In this document: one piece after another, positions 17,023 through 25,105 of the stretch | Numbering within the stretch: the stretch's first letter is position 1 | Layout of the letters: every line of letters starts with the position of its first letter | Source: Flavobacteriales bacterium | Lineage (GTDB): Bacteria; Bacteroidota; Bacteroidia; Flavobacteriales_F; PHOS-HE28 | Assembly: GCA_016703005.1 (NCBI GenBank) | Contig: JADJCX010000002.1 | Span: forward strand, 186,001 to 250,000 | Direction of reading: 5' to 3' | DNA: 64,000 bases | Notes under the pieces: generated by a model | The model's input: only the letters and a program-made list of their open reading frames with translations | The model's database searches: none | Told to the model about the DNA's origin: nothing | Position numbers and translations under genes: made by a program

Positions 17023-18096
17023 CCATGGAACACCTGTCCCGAACACTGTTGGAGCGCTACGCGCATGGCCATGTGCTGGGCGCCGAAGCACACGCTGTGG
17101 AGTTGCACTTGGAGCGCTGTGAACTGTGCCGCGAGGCCGTGGAAGGGTTGGCCGCGACAAAGGCTCCGTTGCCGGAGTTGGGGAGGCCGATGGGGAATGG
17201 GCGTGGAGCGAGTTGGTTGCGCCCGGTGTTGGTCGTAGGCGTAGTTGGCCTCATCAGCGTATTGCCTTGGCTGCTCCCAGCCATGATGATGAAGCGCTGC
17301 TGACAACCGGGAGCATCGATGGCGGCAACGGATCCCGAAGGTGCTAGGCCCTTCGCCGTCGACGCGCCGAACGCCATTCAGCCGCCCACCGAGAACGAGA
17401 TCACCGCGGCCGTGCAGATCCTTCCCAGTCAACAGATCGGGCACGAACCCGCGCTGAGCAAACCACCCCTGAAAACGGACGAAGTAGTGGTGCGACGCGA
17501 CACCATGTCACCTAGAGGAACTACCGGTGCGTGTTCAACTTCCGAAGCCGGTTGATACGGTCGTGGTGCGCACTTCGAGCATTGCCCTCGACTCCCGCCA
17601 GCTGGTGTTCCTGCACAACCTCAAGCTTGTTGATCCGAACGAACTGTATGGCGACCATGTGCCGCACATCAACGACTTGGGCGTGAGCGCCCGGTTCGCT
17701 TCCCCGGAAGACCAGGCCGCTGCGGAACCGGAAACTCGCCCTGTACAATACCTCGACCAATTCGATGTGGCGCTTGCTGCCTTTTCGCGCAATGATCACA
17801 AGCGCGCACTTACCGAACTGCGCACCGTGCTCGCCCAATATCCCGATGACATCAACGCGCTGTTCTATGCGGGCCTCTCGTGCTACAATCTTGGTCTGTA
17901 CAAAAAGGCCGAGCGCTACTTTGCCCGGGCATCCATCCACCCGGTAGGCACCTTCGATCAAGAAGCGCGCTGGTACCAAGCACTCAGCACAGAACGTTCG
18001 GAGGGAGCCCCTGCAGCCCGCCCGCTCTTCTTGGCCATCGCTGGTGGTGGGGGGTTCTATGCGGCGCAGGCGTTCGGTAAAGTGCAAAGCCCTTAA
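17019..18096 (+). pseudogene. Zinc-finger anti-sigma / TPR protein, frame-disrupted
   Basis: The N-terminal frame (17019-17303) encodes a ZAS-type anti-sigma motif His30-x3-Cys34-x2-Cys37 and one membrane helix at about 66-88, then hits a TGA at 17301. The same frame resumes with PFAVDAPNAIQPPTENEI and runs to about 17510. The rest (VQLPKPVDTVVVRTSS ... , then a TPR-like region ALTELRTVLAQYPDD and GFYAAQAF) is in the next frame to 18096. Together they read as one anti-sigma protein with a periplasmic TPR domain, broken by at least two lesions. A frame-2 stretch across 17282-17340 (DDEALLTTGSIDGGNG) looks coding, so the early stop may reflect two small indels. Sequencing error or true decay cannot be separated here. 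Confidence 0.7.
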
Positions 18097-18155
18097 TGGT
18101 TTCGTAGTGGATTTCCCGAAAGGAGCGTTTGATGACCTCTTCATGCGACCTTATA

Positions 18156-18176
18156 GCGGGGCCTCCAACACCCCGC
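18156..18176 (+). terminator. GC-rich hairpin after the sigma/anti-sigma operon
   Basis: GCGGGG / CCCCGC pair across a 9-base loop in the spacer after the TPR gene, followed by GTTGTTT. Placement at the operon end supports termination; the T-run is weak. Confidence 0.5.
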
Positions 18177-18260
18177 GTTGTTTCAGCACCCATGGAAGTT
18201 GTGTAGTATCAGCCTCTCGTTCCACGGTACGATCCCTTGGAACCAGGAACAACACAACCC

Positions 18261-19216
18261 ATGAGACACCTTTTGCCCTATCGTTCTTCGCGCTTTGGAG
18301 CAGTTCGTTGCTCGCGCAAGCCATCTTCACGTCAAGCGGGGTTTTTGTTGTGCCTGCCGGGGTCGATACCATCGGCATTGAGCTGGTGGGCGCTGGAGGC
18401 AACGGCGGAACGAACGGTGCTGGGGGCGGCGGGGGCGGCGGTTATGCACGTGGCTCTTTTGTTGTGAGCCCCGGCACTTCCTATTCGATCGTGGTTGGAA
18501 CCGGTGGAAGCGGATTGGCCACGATCGTAGGAGGCCTCGGAATTCTTGCTGGTGCGGGGGATAACGGGACTTCCGTGAGCAACCCGAACATCGGAGGTGG
18601 TGGTGCTGGTGGTGCTGGACTTGGTGGCCAAGTGAGCCGCACAGGTGGAGCCGGTGGTGGTGGTTACTACACGTATTTCGGCGGCGGTGGCGGTGGTGCC
18701 GCTGGTGCAACAAGCAACGGTGGCGTTGGTGGCAACACCATCGTGTGGAACGGGAACAACTGCTTGACACCCGGAGGAAGTGCGGGCGTGGCCGGAGGTG
18801 CTCCTGCCGGTCCTGGCGGCAAGGGCGCCGGCTTTACGGATCCCAATTGCACAGTTACCGATCCCGAAGGGAATGGCGTGGCCTATGGCGGCGGGGGTGG
18901 TGGCGGTAACGGCATCGGTTCACCAGGTGGTGTAGGAGGTGGTGGCATTTGCATCATCTCGTGGAACAGCGCAAGTGCGATAGGCAATGCGCCGGGACAA
19001 CCAGCGCCTGTGCTCATCAGCAACCCGATCGTCGACCGCATCGGTTTGCGGAATGCAACAGGCACAGAACGCTACGAATTGCTGGATGCAGTGGGCAAAG
19101 TCCTCTGGGCGGGTAGCCGTATTCAAGAACAAGACTTCACATTCTTGCAGGCGGGCACTTACTTCCTGCGTGTGTTCGACAATGGTGCCCAGGGCACCAT
19201 CAAAGTTTTGAAGTAG
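18261..19216 (+). CDS. Glycine-rich secreted protein with T9SS C-terminal sorting domain (frameshift in signal peptide)
   Basis: The mature part is a Gly-rich domain (about 45% Gly in places, runs of GGGGG) followed by a C-terminal T9SS type A-like sorting tail (ISNPIVDRIGL ... YELLDAVGKVLWAG ... GTYFLRVFDNGAQGTIKVLK). It should be exported by Sec, then across the outer membrane by T9SS. The ATG at 18261 reads MRHLLP, then the frame must move by one missing base near 18275 to reach LSFFALWSSSLLAQ, which completes a perfect signal peptide. Adding one C to the CCC run at 18275 restores it. Without repair the frame is open far upstream but has no plausible start. Confidence 0.72.
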
Positions 19217-19307
19217 AAGCGGAGTTCACACTATCGACCGGGTCTTTCCGATCGCTGCACCGTTGGCTTGTCGGGTACCCGATTACATTTGGTCGCACCC
19301 CATCCGC

Positions 19308-20075
19308 ATGCAACCCGCGCTCAAGGAAGAAGGAGAGTTCAAGTACATCGATGTCGGCGAAGGGCCGCCGTTGATCTTTCTGCATGGTTTGTTCGGGGCG
19401 CTCAGCAACTTCGAGGGGCCCATAAACCACTTCAGCAAGCAGTACCGCGTGGTGATGCCCATGCTGCCGCTTTACTCCATGCCGATGCTCAACACCAACG
19501 TGCCGGCGTTGGCCGAATTCCTCGATCGCTTCATCCGGCACAAGGGCTTCACGGAGATCAACCTGTTGGGCAATTCCTTGGGTGGTCACGTGGCCTTGGT
19601 TTACTGCACCAAACATGTCAGCCGCTTGCGCACGCTTATCCTCACGGGCAGCAGCGGACTGTATGAAAATGCTTTCGGCGGCGGCTTCCCCCGCCGAGAG
19701 GACAAGGAGTATCTCCGCGCCAAGATCGCGTTGACGTTCCACGACCCGAAACACGCCACCGATGCCTTGGTGGAGGAGTGTTACGAAACGGTGAACGATA
19801 AAGCCAAACTGATCCGCATACTCTCGTTGGCCAAGAGCGCCATTCGCCACAACATGGCCAAGGACCTGCCCAATTTGAAACTTCCGGTCTGCTTGATCTG
19901 GGGTAAGCAGGATACGATCACCCCTCCTCACGTTGCCGAGGAATTCAAGTCGTTGATCCCCCACAGCGAGTTGTTCTGGATCGACAATTGCGGCCACGCT
20001 GCCATGATGGAACACCCCGATGTGTTCAATGGCATCGTTGATAGTTGGCTGAAGAAAACCTTGGCCAAGAAGTAA
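19308..20075 (+). CDS. Alpha/beta-hydrolase fold protein
   Basis: 255 residues from ATG 19308. Shows the fold's oxyanion segment FLHGLFG, nucleophile elbow GNSLGG (Ser about 90), and the late catalytic Asp/His region (GKQDTITPPHVAEEF and CGHAAMMEHPDVF). No signal peptide, so cytoplasmic. Substrate unknown; relatives include esterases and C-C hydrolases. The frame opens with a TTG at 19263, but the ATG is the likelier start. It precedes the EngB/YihA GTPase gene on the same strand. Confidence 0.85.
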   Translation: MQPALKEEGEFKYIDVGEGPPLIFLHGLFGALSNFEGPINHFSKQYRVVMPMLPLYSMPMLNTNVPALAEFLDRFIRHKGFTEINLLGNSLGGHVALVYCTKHVSRLRTLILTGSSGLYENAFGGGFPRREDKEYLRAKIALTFHDPKHATDALVEECYETVNDKAKLIRILSLAKSAIRHNMAKDLPNLKLPVCLIWGKQDTITPPHVAEEFKSLIPHSELFWIDNCGHAAMMEHPDVFNGIVDSWLKKTLAKK

Positions 20076-20153
20076 TGCGTTGCCGGTGCGGCATCATGGG
20101 TCGCCTCGACTTGTCGCCCGTGACCCGCTGATCATCACTTACTACGCTCTCCT

Positions 20154-20783
20154 ATGCACACCCTCAAGGCAGAACATCTCGGCAGTGGCCGCAAGGCGGA
20201 ACATTGGCCCAAGCCGAACCTGCCGGAGTACGCGTTCATCGGGCGCAGCAACGTGGGCAAGAGCCGCTTGGTGAACATGCTCGTCGGTATCAACAAATTG
20301 GCGCGTGTGAGCAACACACCGGGCCGAACGCGCAACGTGGAGCATTTCAAAGTGCAAGGCACCAGTGCCGATGCCACTGCGGAATGGCTGCTGGCGGATC
20401 TTCCCGGCTATGGCTTCGCTAAAGTGAGCCGCGATGAACGCACAGCATGGCGCGCGATGATCGATGCGTACCTGCTGGAGCGAGAGAACCTGCAATGTGT
20501 TTTCGTGCTGGTGGATTCACGACTGGAACCGCAGAAGAACGATCTCGGCATGATCGGTTGGCTCGGCGAGAAAGGCATACCGTTCGCGATCGCCTTCACC
20601 AAGAGCGACAAGATCAGCCAGCCACAAGTGATGAGCAGCGTGGCCGTGTACAAGAAGGTGCTGAAGAAGACCTGGGCCAAGCTGCCCACGCTCTTCATCA
20701 CCAGCGCCGAAACGCGCAAGGGCCGTGATGAACTGCTCGAGTTCATTGCCAGCATCAACGCGGACTGGAAGGGGCTTCCTTGA
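20154..20783 (+). CDS. engB: Ribosome biogenesis GTP-binding protein YihA/YsxC (EngB)
   Basis: GTPase required for 50S subunit maturation. 209 residues: G1 P-loop GRSNVGKS at 30-37, G2 Thr in NTPGRTRN, G3 DLPGYG, G4 TKSDK and G5 SAET are all present; length is usual for the family. It lies 78 bases after the hydrolase gene and is convergent with a membrane-protein gene 8 bases after its stop. Confidence 0.95.
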   Translation: MHTLKAEHLGSGRKAEHWPKPNLPEYAFIGRSNVGKSRLVNMLVGINKLARVSNTPGRTRNVEHFKVQGTSADATAEWLLADLPGYGFAKVSRDERTAWRAMIDAYLLERENLQCVFVLVDSRLEPQKNDLGMIGWLGEKGIPFAIAFTKSDKISQPQVMSSVAVYKKVLKKTWAKLPTLFITSAETRKGRDELLEFIASINADWKGLP

Positions 20784-20791
20784 ACGGATCT

Positions 20792-21964
20792 TCAGAACAA
20801 CGGCGCCGTGTGATCGATGAAGATCATGCGGTATGCCTGCGCAGGCAACGACCAACTTTGACCGAGGAACAAGTTGAGGATCATTGACAGCGCGACCAGT
20901 GGATAAAGCCGTTGAGGGGGAACGCGATCGTTCAGCATCGCCAAGGCGAGCGCGAGATACGGCAGCAGGTACGCCATGCTGCGATCCACATCGATCACGG
21001 CCATCGCGGTTCCCCATACAAGGCAGAAGCCTGCGACATAGGCGAGCAGAAAGCCGAACGCGCGCCCGTTCCAGAGCGCGACAAGCAACAGGGCAACGAT
21101 CATCAGCAAGCCTTCGCAACCACGACCTAGAGCAGTGAGGGCCGTTGGCCATTGATCGAGCAGATAGGTTGTTGCCACCGGTGCGGAGCGTAGGCCGAAC
21201 CAGTGACCAAGTGCTATCCGGAGAACAGCATATATGGCCCACGCCGATACCAACGGGAAACTCCTTCGCAGCACATCAACAAGGCGGCCGTTCCCTCCTG
21301 CCTTCATGACGCTGGCCCAATGGAAAAACAGCAGCGCAGGAGACGCCACGAGCGCACGTTCATCGGTGAACCATGCGAGCAACAAGAAGAGGATCGACAA
21401 CCCAGGTCTTCGCGTCAGGATCGCCGCCATTGAGAACGCGAGCGCGAGCGTGTCGAAGTAGCCCCATATATCCTCGAGGTACGGGTGGCCGCCCGCCACC
21501 AAGCAGCACGATAGCGTGGCCAAGAACGCCTTCTTGATCGACCCTGACCAATGCAGGAGCAGCGCAAAGAGCAACGCGTGCAGCGCGAACAGGGTCAGCA
21601 ACTGGAAAGCCCAGACCAGCGGAACAGTATGCAGGCCAAGCACCTTGCACAATACTGCCGGAACGAACCGGAAACCAAGCTTCGATGCGTGCGACCAGTC
21701 TGAATACGTGTGCGTATGATCCCGGAAAGGTTCTTCAACCTGTTCGAAGAACGGCGGCCAATTGGGGCCGGTGCCGCCTTGGGCATAGGCCAGATCATAG
21801 AGCGGGAAGTTGCTGAGGACGGTGAACGCCGAAAGCACAAGCGTTGCACGCAGCGGCGTTGCGAGCATCCATCGGACCAAGGGAGTTGCTCCAACACCGT
21901 GTATCCAACGGAACAAAACATCCGCCCAGCGGTCGACCAAGTTCATCCTCCGCGGGTCGTTCAT
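20792..21964 (-). CDS. Polytopic membrane protein, GT-C/PMT-like, function unknown
   Basis: 390 residues with about 9-10 hydrophobic segments and an extracytoplasmic loop near the start (GGTGPNWPPFFEQVEEPFRDHTHTYSDW) rich in acidic and aromatic residues. The architecture resembles polyprenyl-phosphate-dependent GT-C glycosyltransferases or related mannosyltransferase-like proteins, but I see no diagnostic motif. No related glycan genes adjoin it; it is between engB and gldC. Starts at 21964 or 21946 are possible. Confidence 0.6.
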   Translation of the reverse strand: MNDPRRMNLVDRWADVLFRWIHGVGATPLVRWMLATPLRATLVLSAFTVLSNFPLYDLAYAQGGTGPNWPPFFEQVEEPFRDHTHTYSDWSHASKLGFRFVPAVLCKVLGLHTVPLVWAFQLLTLFALHALLFALLLHWSGSIKKAFLATLSCCLVAGGHPYLEDIWGYFDTLALAFSMAAILTRRPGLSILFLLLAWFTDERALVASPALLFFHWASVMKAGGNGRLVDVLRRSFPLVSAWAIYAVLRIALGHWFGLRSAPVATTYLLDQWPTALTALGRGCEGLLMIVALLLVALWNGRAFGFLLAYVAGFCLVWGTAMAVIDVDRSMAYLLPYLALALAMLNDRVPPQRLYPLVALSMILNLFLGQSWSLPAQAYRMIFIDHTAPLF

Positions 21965-22008
21965 CGGTGATCTTGTCGATCGTGGCCCCGGTCGACCGTC
22001 ACAAAAGT

Positions 22009-22338
22009 CTACTCCGGTTTCACGCCGAGCATGTGCTCTGCGAAGTACACTCCGAAGTCGCGCATCTGCGCCGCCATCTTGCCTTCGCCGGTGGCTCGCT
22101 CGAAGGTGTCGGCCATCGTCAGGATGTTCTGGTGGAAGAACGACTTCATCTCATCGGTGGTCATGGCTTTGGTCCACAGATCGATACGTAACGTGTTCTG
22201 CTCCTTGGCGTCCCACAAACTGATGAGCGTGCTCTTGCATTCGCTTTTCGCGCTCGCGTCATCGGCCTCCCACTCAATGCGCTCGGGCACTTTGTTCTCG
22301 TCGAGGGTAATGGTGAAGCGGATCTGGGAGGTGCTCAT
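22009..22338 (-). CDS. gldC: Gliding motility protein GldC
   Basis: 109 residues matching GldC along its length: IRFTITLDENKVPERIEW, DTEMKSFFHQ-type central helix and MADTFERATGEGKMAAQMRDFGVYFAE. GldC is cytoplasmic and supports gliding and T9SS function in Flavobacteria but is not strictly essential. The ATG at 22338 is preferred over 22350 because MSTSQ matches family N-termini. It follows gldB on the same strand, the conserved order. Confidence 0.9.
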   Translation of the reverse strand: MSTSQIRFTITLDENKVPERIEWEADDASAKSECKSTLISLWDAKEQNTLRIDLWTKAMTTDEMKSFFHQNILTMADTFERATGEGKMAAQMRDFGVYFAEHMLGVKPE

Positions 22339-22344
22339 GGGAAT

Positions 22345-22446
22345 GGTCAATGTTCAATATCCAATACTCAATATCCAAGGTGCGATCCAGCGACCTTCCT
22401 ACCTATTTGGAAGTAGATCATTGGTTATTCAATATTGGATATTGAT
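22345..22446. repeat. AT-rich CAATAT-type short repeats between gldB and gldC
   Basis: In a GC-rich genome this spacer holds tandem CAAT(A/G)T(C) units at 22347-22378 and a matching inverted copy at 22424-22446. TCAATATCCAATA (22354-22366) is the exact reverse complement of 22433-22445, 66 bases apart, overlapping the gldB stop. It could form a long-loop hairpin or mark a small mobile or slippage-derived repeat. Dispersed repeats of this style occur in other Bacteroidota. Confidence 0.6.
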
Positions 22447-23483
22447 CAGCGGGGTTTGTAGGTCTTCAGGATCTGTTGCGCATCGGTGAGTGCGAACAAC
22501 TGGGCAAAGGTGAGGTCCGGGTTGTCGGCCATGTATGCTTTCACCAAACGGTAGCCGATCCACTCGCCAACATGCCCGGACTTTCACGGGGAAAGCCATT
22601 GGTGAACGGTGCGTCGTTGAGGATGCGGCTTACGGCTTTTTCCTCTTTACTGAAGAGCAGTTCATCGTTGACGATCTTCTGCCACATCATGTATTCGTTC
22701 TCCTCACACCATTTCAGTTGTTCGGGTGTGAAGGCGAACCGCAACGATGCATCGGTTGCGGGCATCACGGCTTCCAACAGGGCCATCACTTTGCCGATCT
22801 CCACGAGATTGGTCAGCAGGTCTTCACCACGTGTATCACGAAGCCAGTGCACCATAAGCCATCCCTTCACTGCCCCTGGCGCGAGCATGTCAGGCCGCAT
22901 GCGGTCCTTCACGAACTGCGGAAAACTCTCAGGAGCGAGGTACGATCACGCGCTGCCCCGGCCCGATGAGACACTCCGCGCCGATGGCCAGCTCGGTATC
23001 GGTGGGGTAGAGGCCGTAGTTGAAACAACTGTTGAAGACAATGACCCGCGGCGTAATGCTGTCAGGGAATACCACCTTCAGTCTTCCGAATGCATCCTTC
23101 ATGTCCGCGACAGGACCGGCAAGATCGCCGAGCGCGCTGTCGATCGCGACCTGGGCTTCCATCCAATCCGGATCGCTGGTGAACGTGTTGAGCGCGAGCG
23201 GAAGCCGGGGGTCCTCCAATGCTGCGGCTTGAAGGATGTCTTCCACATAGAGTTGCCAGAACGGTCCGAGTTCCGCTTGCAGTTGGCGGCACCTCCACAA
23301 CATGCTGTCCGGTGGTGTGCGGAACACCTTGTGGTCCAGTCTAACCACTTCCAATTCAATAGGAACGGGTTCGATCTCCGCGTGACTTCCGCCATCGCAC
23401 GCCGTCAACAACAAACTGAAAACAAGCGCGGCGCAGGCCACTGCTCGACCTGCTCTGAGGCTACATTCGCACCATACTACCAT
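22446..23483 (-). pseudogene. gldB: Gliding motility lipoprotein GldB, disrupted by two frameshifts
   Basis: GldB is a lipoprotein needed for gliding and T9SS-linked motility. The first segment (23483 to about 22950) has a lipoprotein signal with Cys in LLLTAC and the N-terminal half, ending IGPGQRVI. A net +1 shift near 22950 leads to LAPESFPQFVKDRMRPDM and continues to NDAPFTNGFPRESPG. A one-base loss near 22571 must then be repaired to read HVGEWIGYRLVKAYM and end QQILKTYKPR at 22446. All three pieces match GldB in order. The start may be 23483 or an internal GTG nearer the lipobox. The ATG region overlaps the divergent barrel gene. Confidence 0.82.
23462..23469 (+). promoter_or_regulatory. 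TACATTCG promoter-like element before the PorT-like gene
   Basis: TACATTCG lies 12 bases before the ATG at 23482, the same spacing as the TACTTTCG element at 9105. It sits inside the gldB signal-peptide coding region. Confidence 0.4.
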
Positions 23484-24174
23484 GAACGCCAAAACTATGA
23501 GAAAGACATCCGCTGCACTGGTGATCGCCTTGGCTGTCACGTCCTCGGCATTTGCACAGAACGAAGGGCGATCGGTACGTCTGGGATTGTCCATTGCCCC
23601 CAATCTGGGTTGGATCACGCCCAGCGGCAAGAAGGTTGATAGCGACGGCTCGAAGCTCGGCTTCCGTTTCGGGCTGATGACTGATTTCATCATTGGCGCC
23701 AACGCGAATTATGCATTCGCGACCGGTCTATACTTGAACAATATCGGGGCGAAGTACAAAAGGACCTACACGGCCCTCACAGACAGTCTTGTCAGCTCTC
23801 AAACGGCGGCATTGAGGGTCCAATATGTTGAGCTGCCGATCAGCATCAAGTTGAAGACGAACGAGATCGGCTACATGACATACTTCGGCCAGATCGGCTT
23901 CGATACGGGCTTTCGTGTAGGCGCAAAGGGCGATTATGAGACGGTACGGAACGGCCAAACCGTTTCATTGAAGGATGAGGATGCGAGCGACGACGTTTCC
24001 GAATTCCGGGTGGCCTTGGTGGTCGGCGCTGGATTCGAATACAATTTCAGCGGCAATACCTCTGCGCTCGTCGGGTTGAAGTACAGCAATGGCTTCAACA
24101 ACGTGTTCGATAACGATGACTTGGGCCAAGCCAAGCTGCACTATGCCGAACTGACGTTGGGCATGTTGTTCTAA
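23482..24174 (+). CDS. PorT-like outer membrane beta-barrel protein
   Basis: 230 residues: signal peptide ending SAFAQN, then an OMP_b-brl_2 / PorT-family barrel (GLSIAPNLGWITPSGKK, YVELPISIKLKTNEIG, alternating Tyr/Phe strands, C-terminal LTLGMLF). The YVELPIxIK signature is common to PorT-like proteins. Whether it acts in T9SS like true PorT is uncertain, but gldB/gldC are adjacent. It is divergent from gldB, with starts overlapping by a few bases, and is followed by a terminator-like hairpin. Confidence 0.75.
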   Translation: MNAKTMRKTSAALVIALAVTSSAFAQNEGRSVRLGLSIAPNLGWITPSGKKVDSDGSKLGFRFGLMTDFIIGANANYAFATGLYLNNIGAKYKRTYTALTDSLVSSQTAALRVQYVELPISIKLKTNEIGYMTYFGQIGFDTGFRVGAKGDYETVRNGQTVSLKDEDASDDVSEFRVALVVGAGFEYNFSGNTSALVGLKYSNGFNNVFDNDDLGQAKLHYAELTLGMLF

Positions 24175-24192
24175 TAGCGAACGATAACCATA

Positions 24193-24226
24193 GAAGCCCT
24201 GCCCTGATCGAACGGGACGGGGCTTC
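24193..24226 (+). terminator. Hairpin terminator after the PorT-like gene
   Basis: GAAGCCC-TGCCC pairs with GGGAC-GGGGCTTC around a short loop, giving a strong GC stem about 18 bases after the stop. It is followed by ATTAT rather than a long U-run. Confidence 0.6.
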
Positions 24227-24239
24227 ATTATGAAGCAGG

Positions 24240-24253
24240 CCCGACCGGTCGGG
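24240..24253. repeat. Perfect 14-bp palindrome before nadE, containing CGACCGGTCG
   Basis: CCCGACCGGTCGGG lies 10 bases before the nadE ATG. It is the longest copy of a 10-bp palindrome that recurs in the window (4757, 26994, 45808). It may be an operator or part of a dispersed repeat; no protein is assigned. Confidence 0.5.
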
Positions 24254-24263
24254 ATATTGAAGG

Positions 24264-25061
24264 ATGCACACGGAGAAGGTCATTGCGCATATTGTCGGCT
24301 GGCTAAAGGACTATTGCACCACCAACCGGCGCTCGGGTTTTGTGATCGGCCTCAGCGGCGGTATCGATAGTGCGGTTACCAGTGCCTTGTGCGCGCGCAC
24401 CGGGTTGCCGACGCTGTGTATTGAGTTGCCCATTCATCAAGCCCCTTCTCATGTTGCGCGCGCACATGTGCATGTGAAAGCATTGGAGGCCGAGTTCTCC
24501 AATGTGCGCATGGAGCGTGTTGACCTGACACCCACCTTTCTCACCATGGCATCGGCCCTGCCGCGGACTGCTGACGATGCCACTGTTCAATTGTCCTTGG
24601 CGAATACGCGCGCGCGGCTGCGCATGACGGCCCTCTACCACGTCGCGGGTTTGCACGGGTACTTGGTTGCTGGCACCGGGAATAAAGTGGAGGATTTCGG
24701 TGTCGGCTTCTTCACCAAGTACGGCGATGGCGGCGTGGACCTCAGCCCCATTGCCGACCTGACGAAGACGGAAGTTTACGCCCTGGGCAAGGCCATGGGG
24801 GTGGTGCAGAGCATCATGATCGCCAAACCCACCGACGGCTTGTTCGGCGATGATCGCAGCGACGAGGACCAGATCGGTGCATCGTATCCGGAATTGGAAT
24901 GGGCCATGGATCTGCGCGATCGTGGGGTGGACATCACTCCACTCGACTTGTCCGAGCGCCAGCGGAAAGTGCTCGCGATCTTCGATGCTCGCCGTGTTGC
25001 GAACCGGCACAAGATGGATCCGATACCCGTGTGTCTGGTGCCGTCGGAGTTGAAGGGCTGA
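24264..25061 (+). CDS. nadE: Ammonia-dependent NAD+ synthase
   Basis: Amidates nicotinic acid adenine dinucleotide to NAD in the last synthesis step. 265 residues with the ATP pyrophosphatase P-loop SGGIDS at 31-36, GTGNKVEDFGVGFFTKYGDG and DLTKTEVYALGKAMGV. There is no N-terminal nitrilase-like glutaminase domain, so ammonia is the expected donor. It has a 14-bp palindrome just upstream. With nadK at 2.7 kb the window holds two NAD(P) genes. Confidence 0.95.
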   Translation: MHTEKVIAHIVGWLKDYCTTNRRSGFVIGLSGGIDSAVTSALCARTGLPTLCIELPIHQAPSHVARAHVHVKALEAEFSNVRMERVDLTPTFLTMASALPRTADDATVQLSLANTRARLRMTALYHVAGLHGYLVAGTGNKVEDFGVGFFTKYGDGGVDLSPIADLTKTEVYALGKAMGVVQSIMIAKPTDGLFGDDRSDEDQIGASYPELEWAMDLRDRGVDITPLDLSERQRKVLAIFDARRVANRHKMDPIPVCLVPSELKG

Positions 25062-25092
25062 CAGGGTCGTCGTTCTGTTGTCCGTCCGCTGC

Positions 25093-25100
25093 TACTTTTC
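25093..25100 (+). promoter_or_regulatory. TACTTTTC promoter-like element before the phosphoesterase gene
   Basis: TACTTTTC lies 5 bases before the ATG at 25106, matching TAnnTTTG except for the last base, with the same very short leader as other genes here. Confidence 0.4.
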
Positions 25101-25105
25101 AGCGC

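Noticed and set aside
17301..17520. Programmed frameshifting in the anti-sigma gene
   Set aside because: No slippery heptamer plus structure was seen, and several unrelated genes in the same 20 kb show similar lesions.
18044..18260. In-frame N-terminal extension of the Gly-rich protein
   Set aside because: The extension lacks a signal peptide and crosses a terminator-like hairpin; the repaired ATG at 18261 gives a normal export signal.
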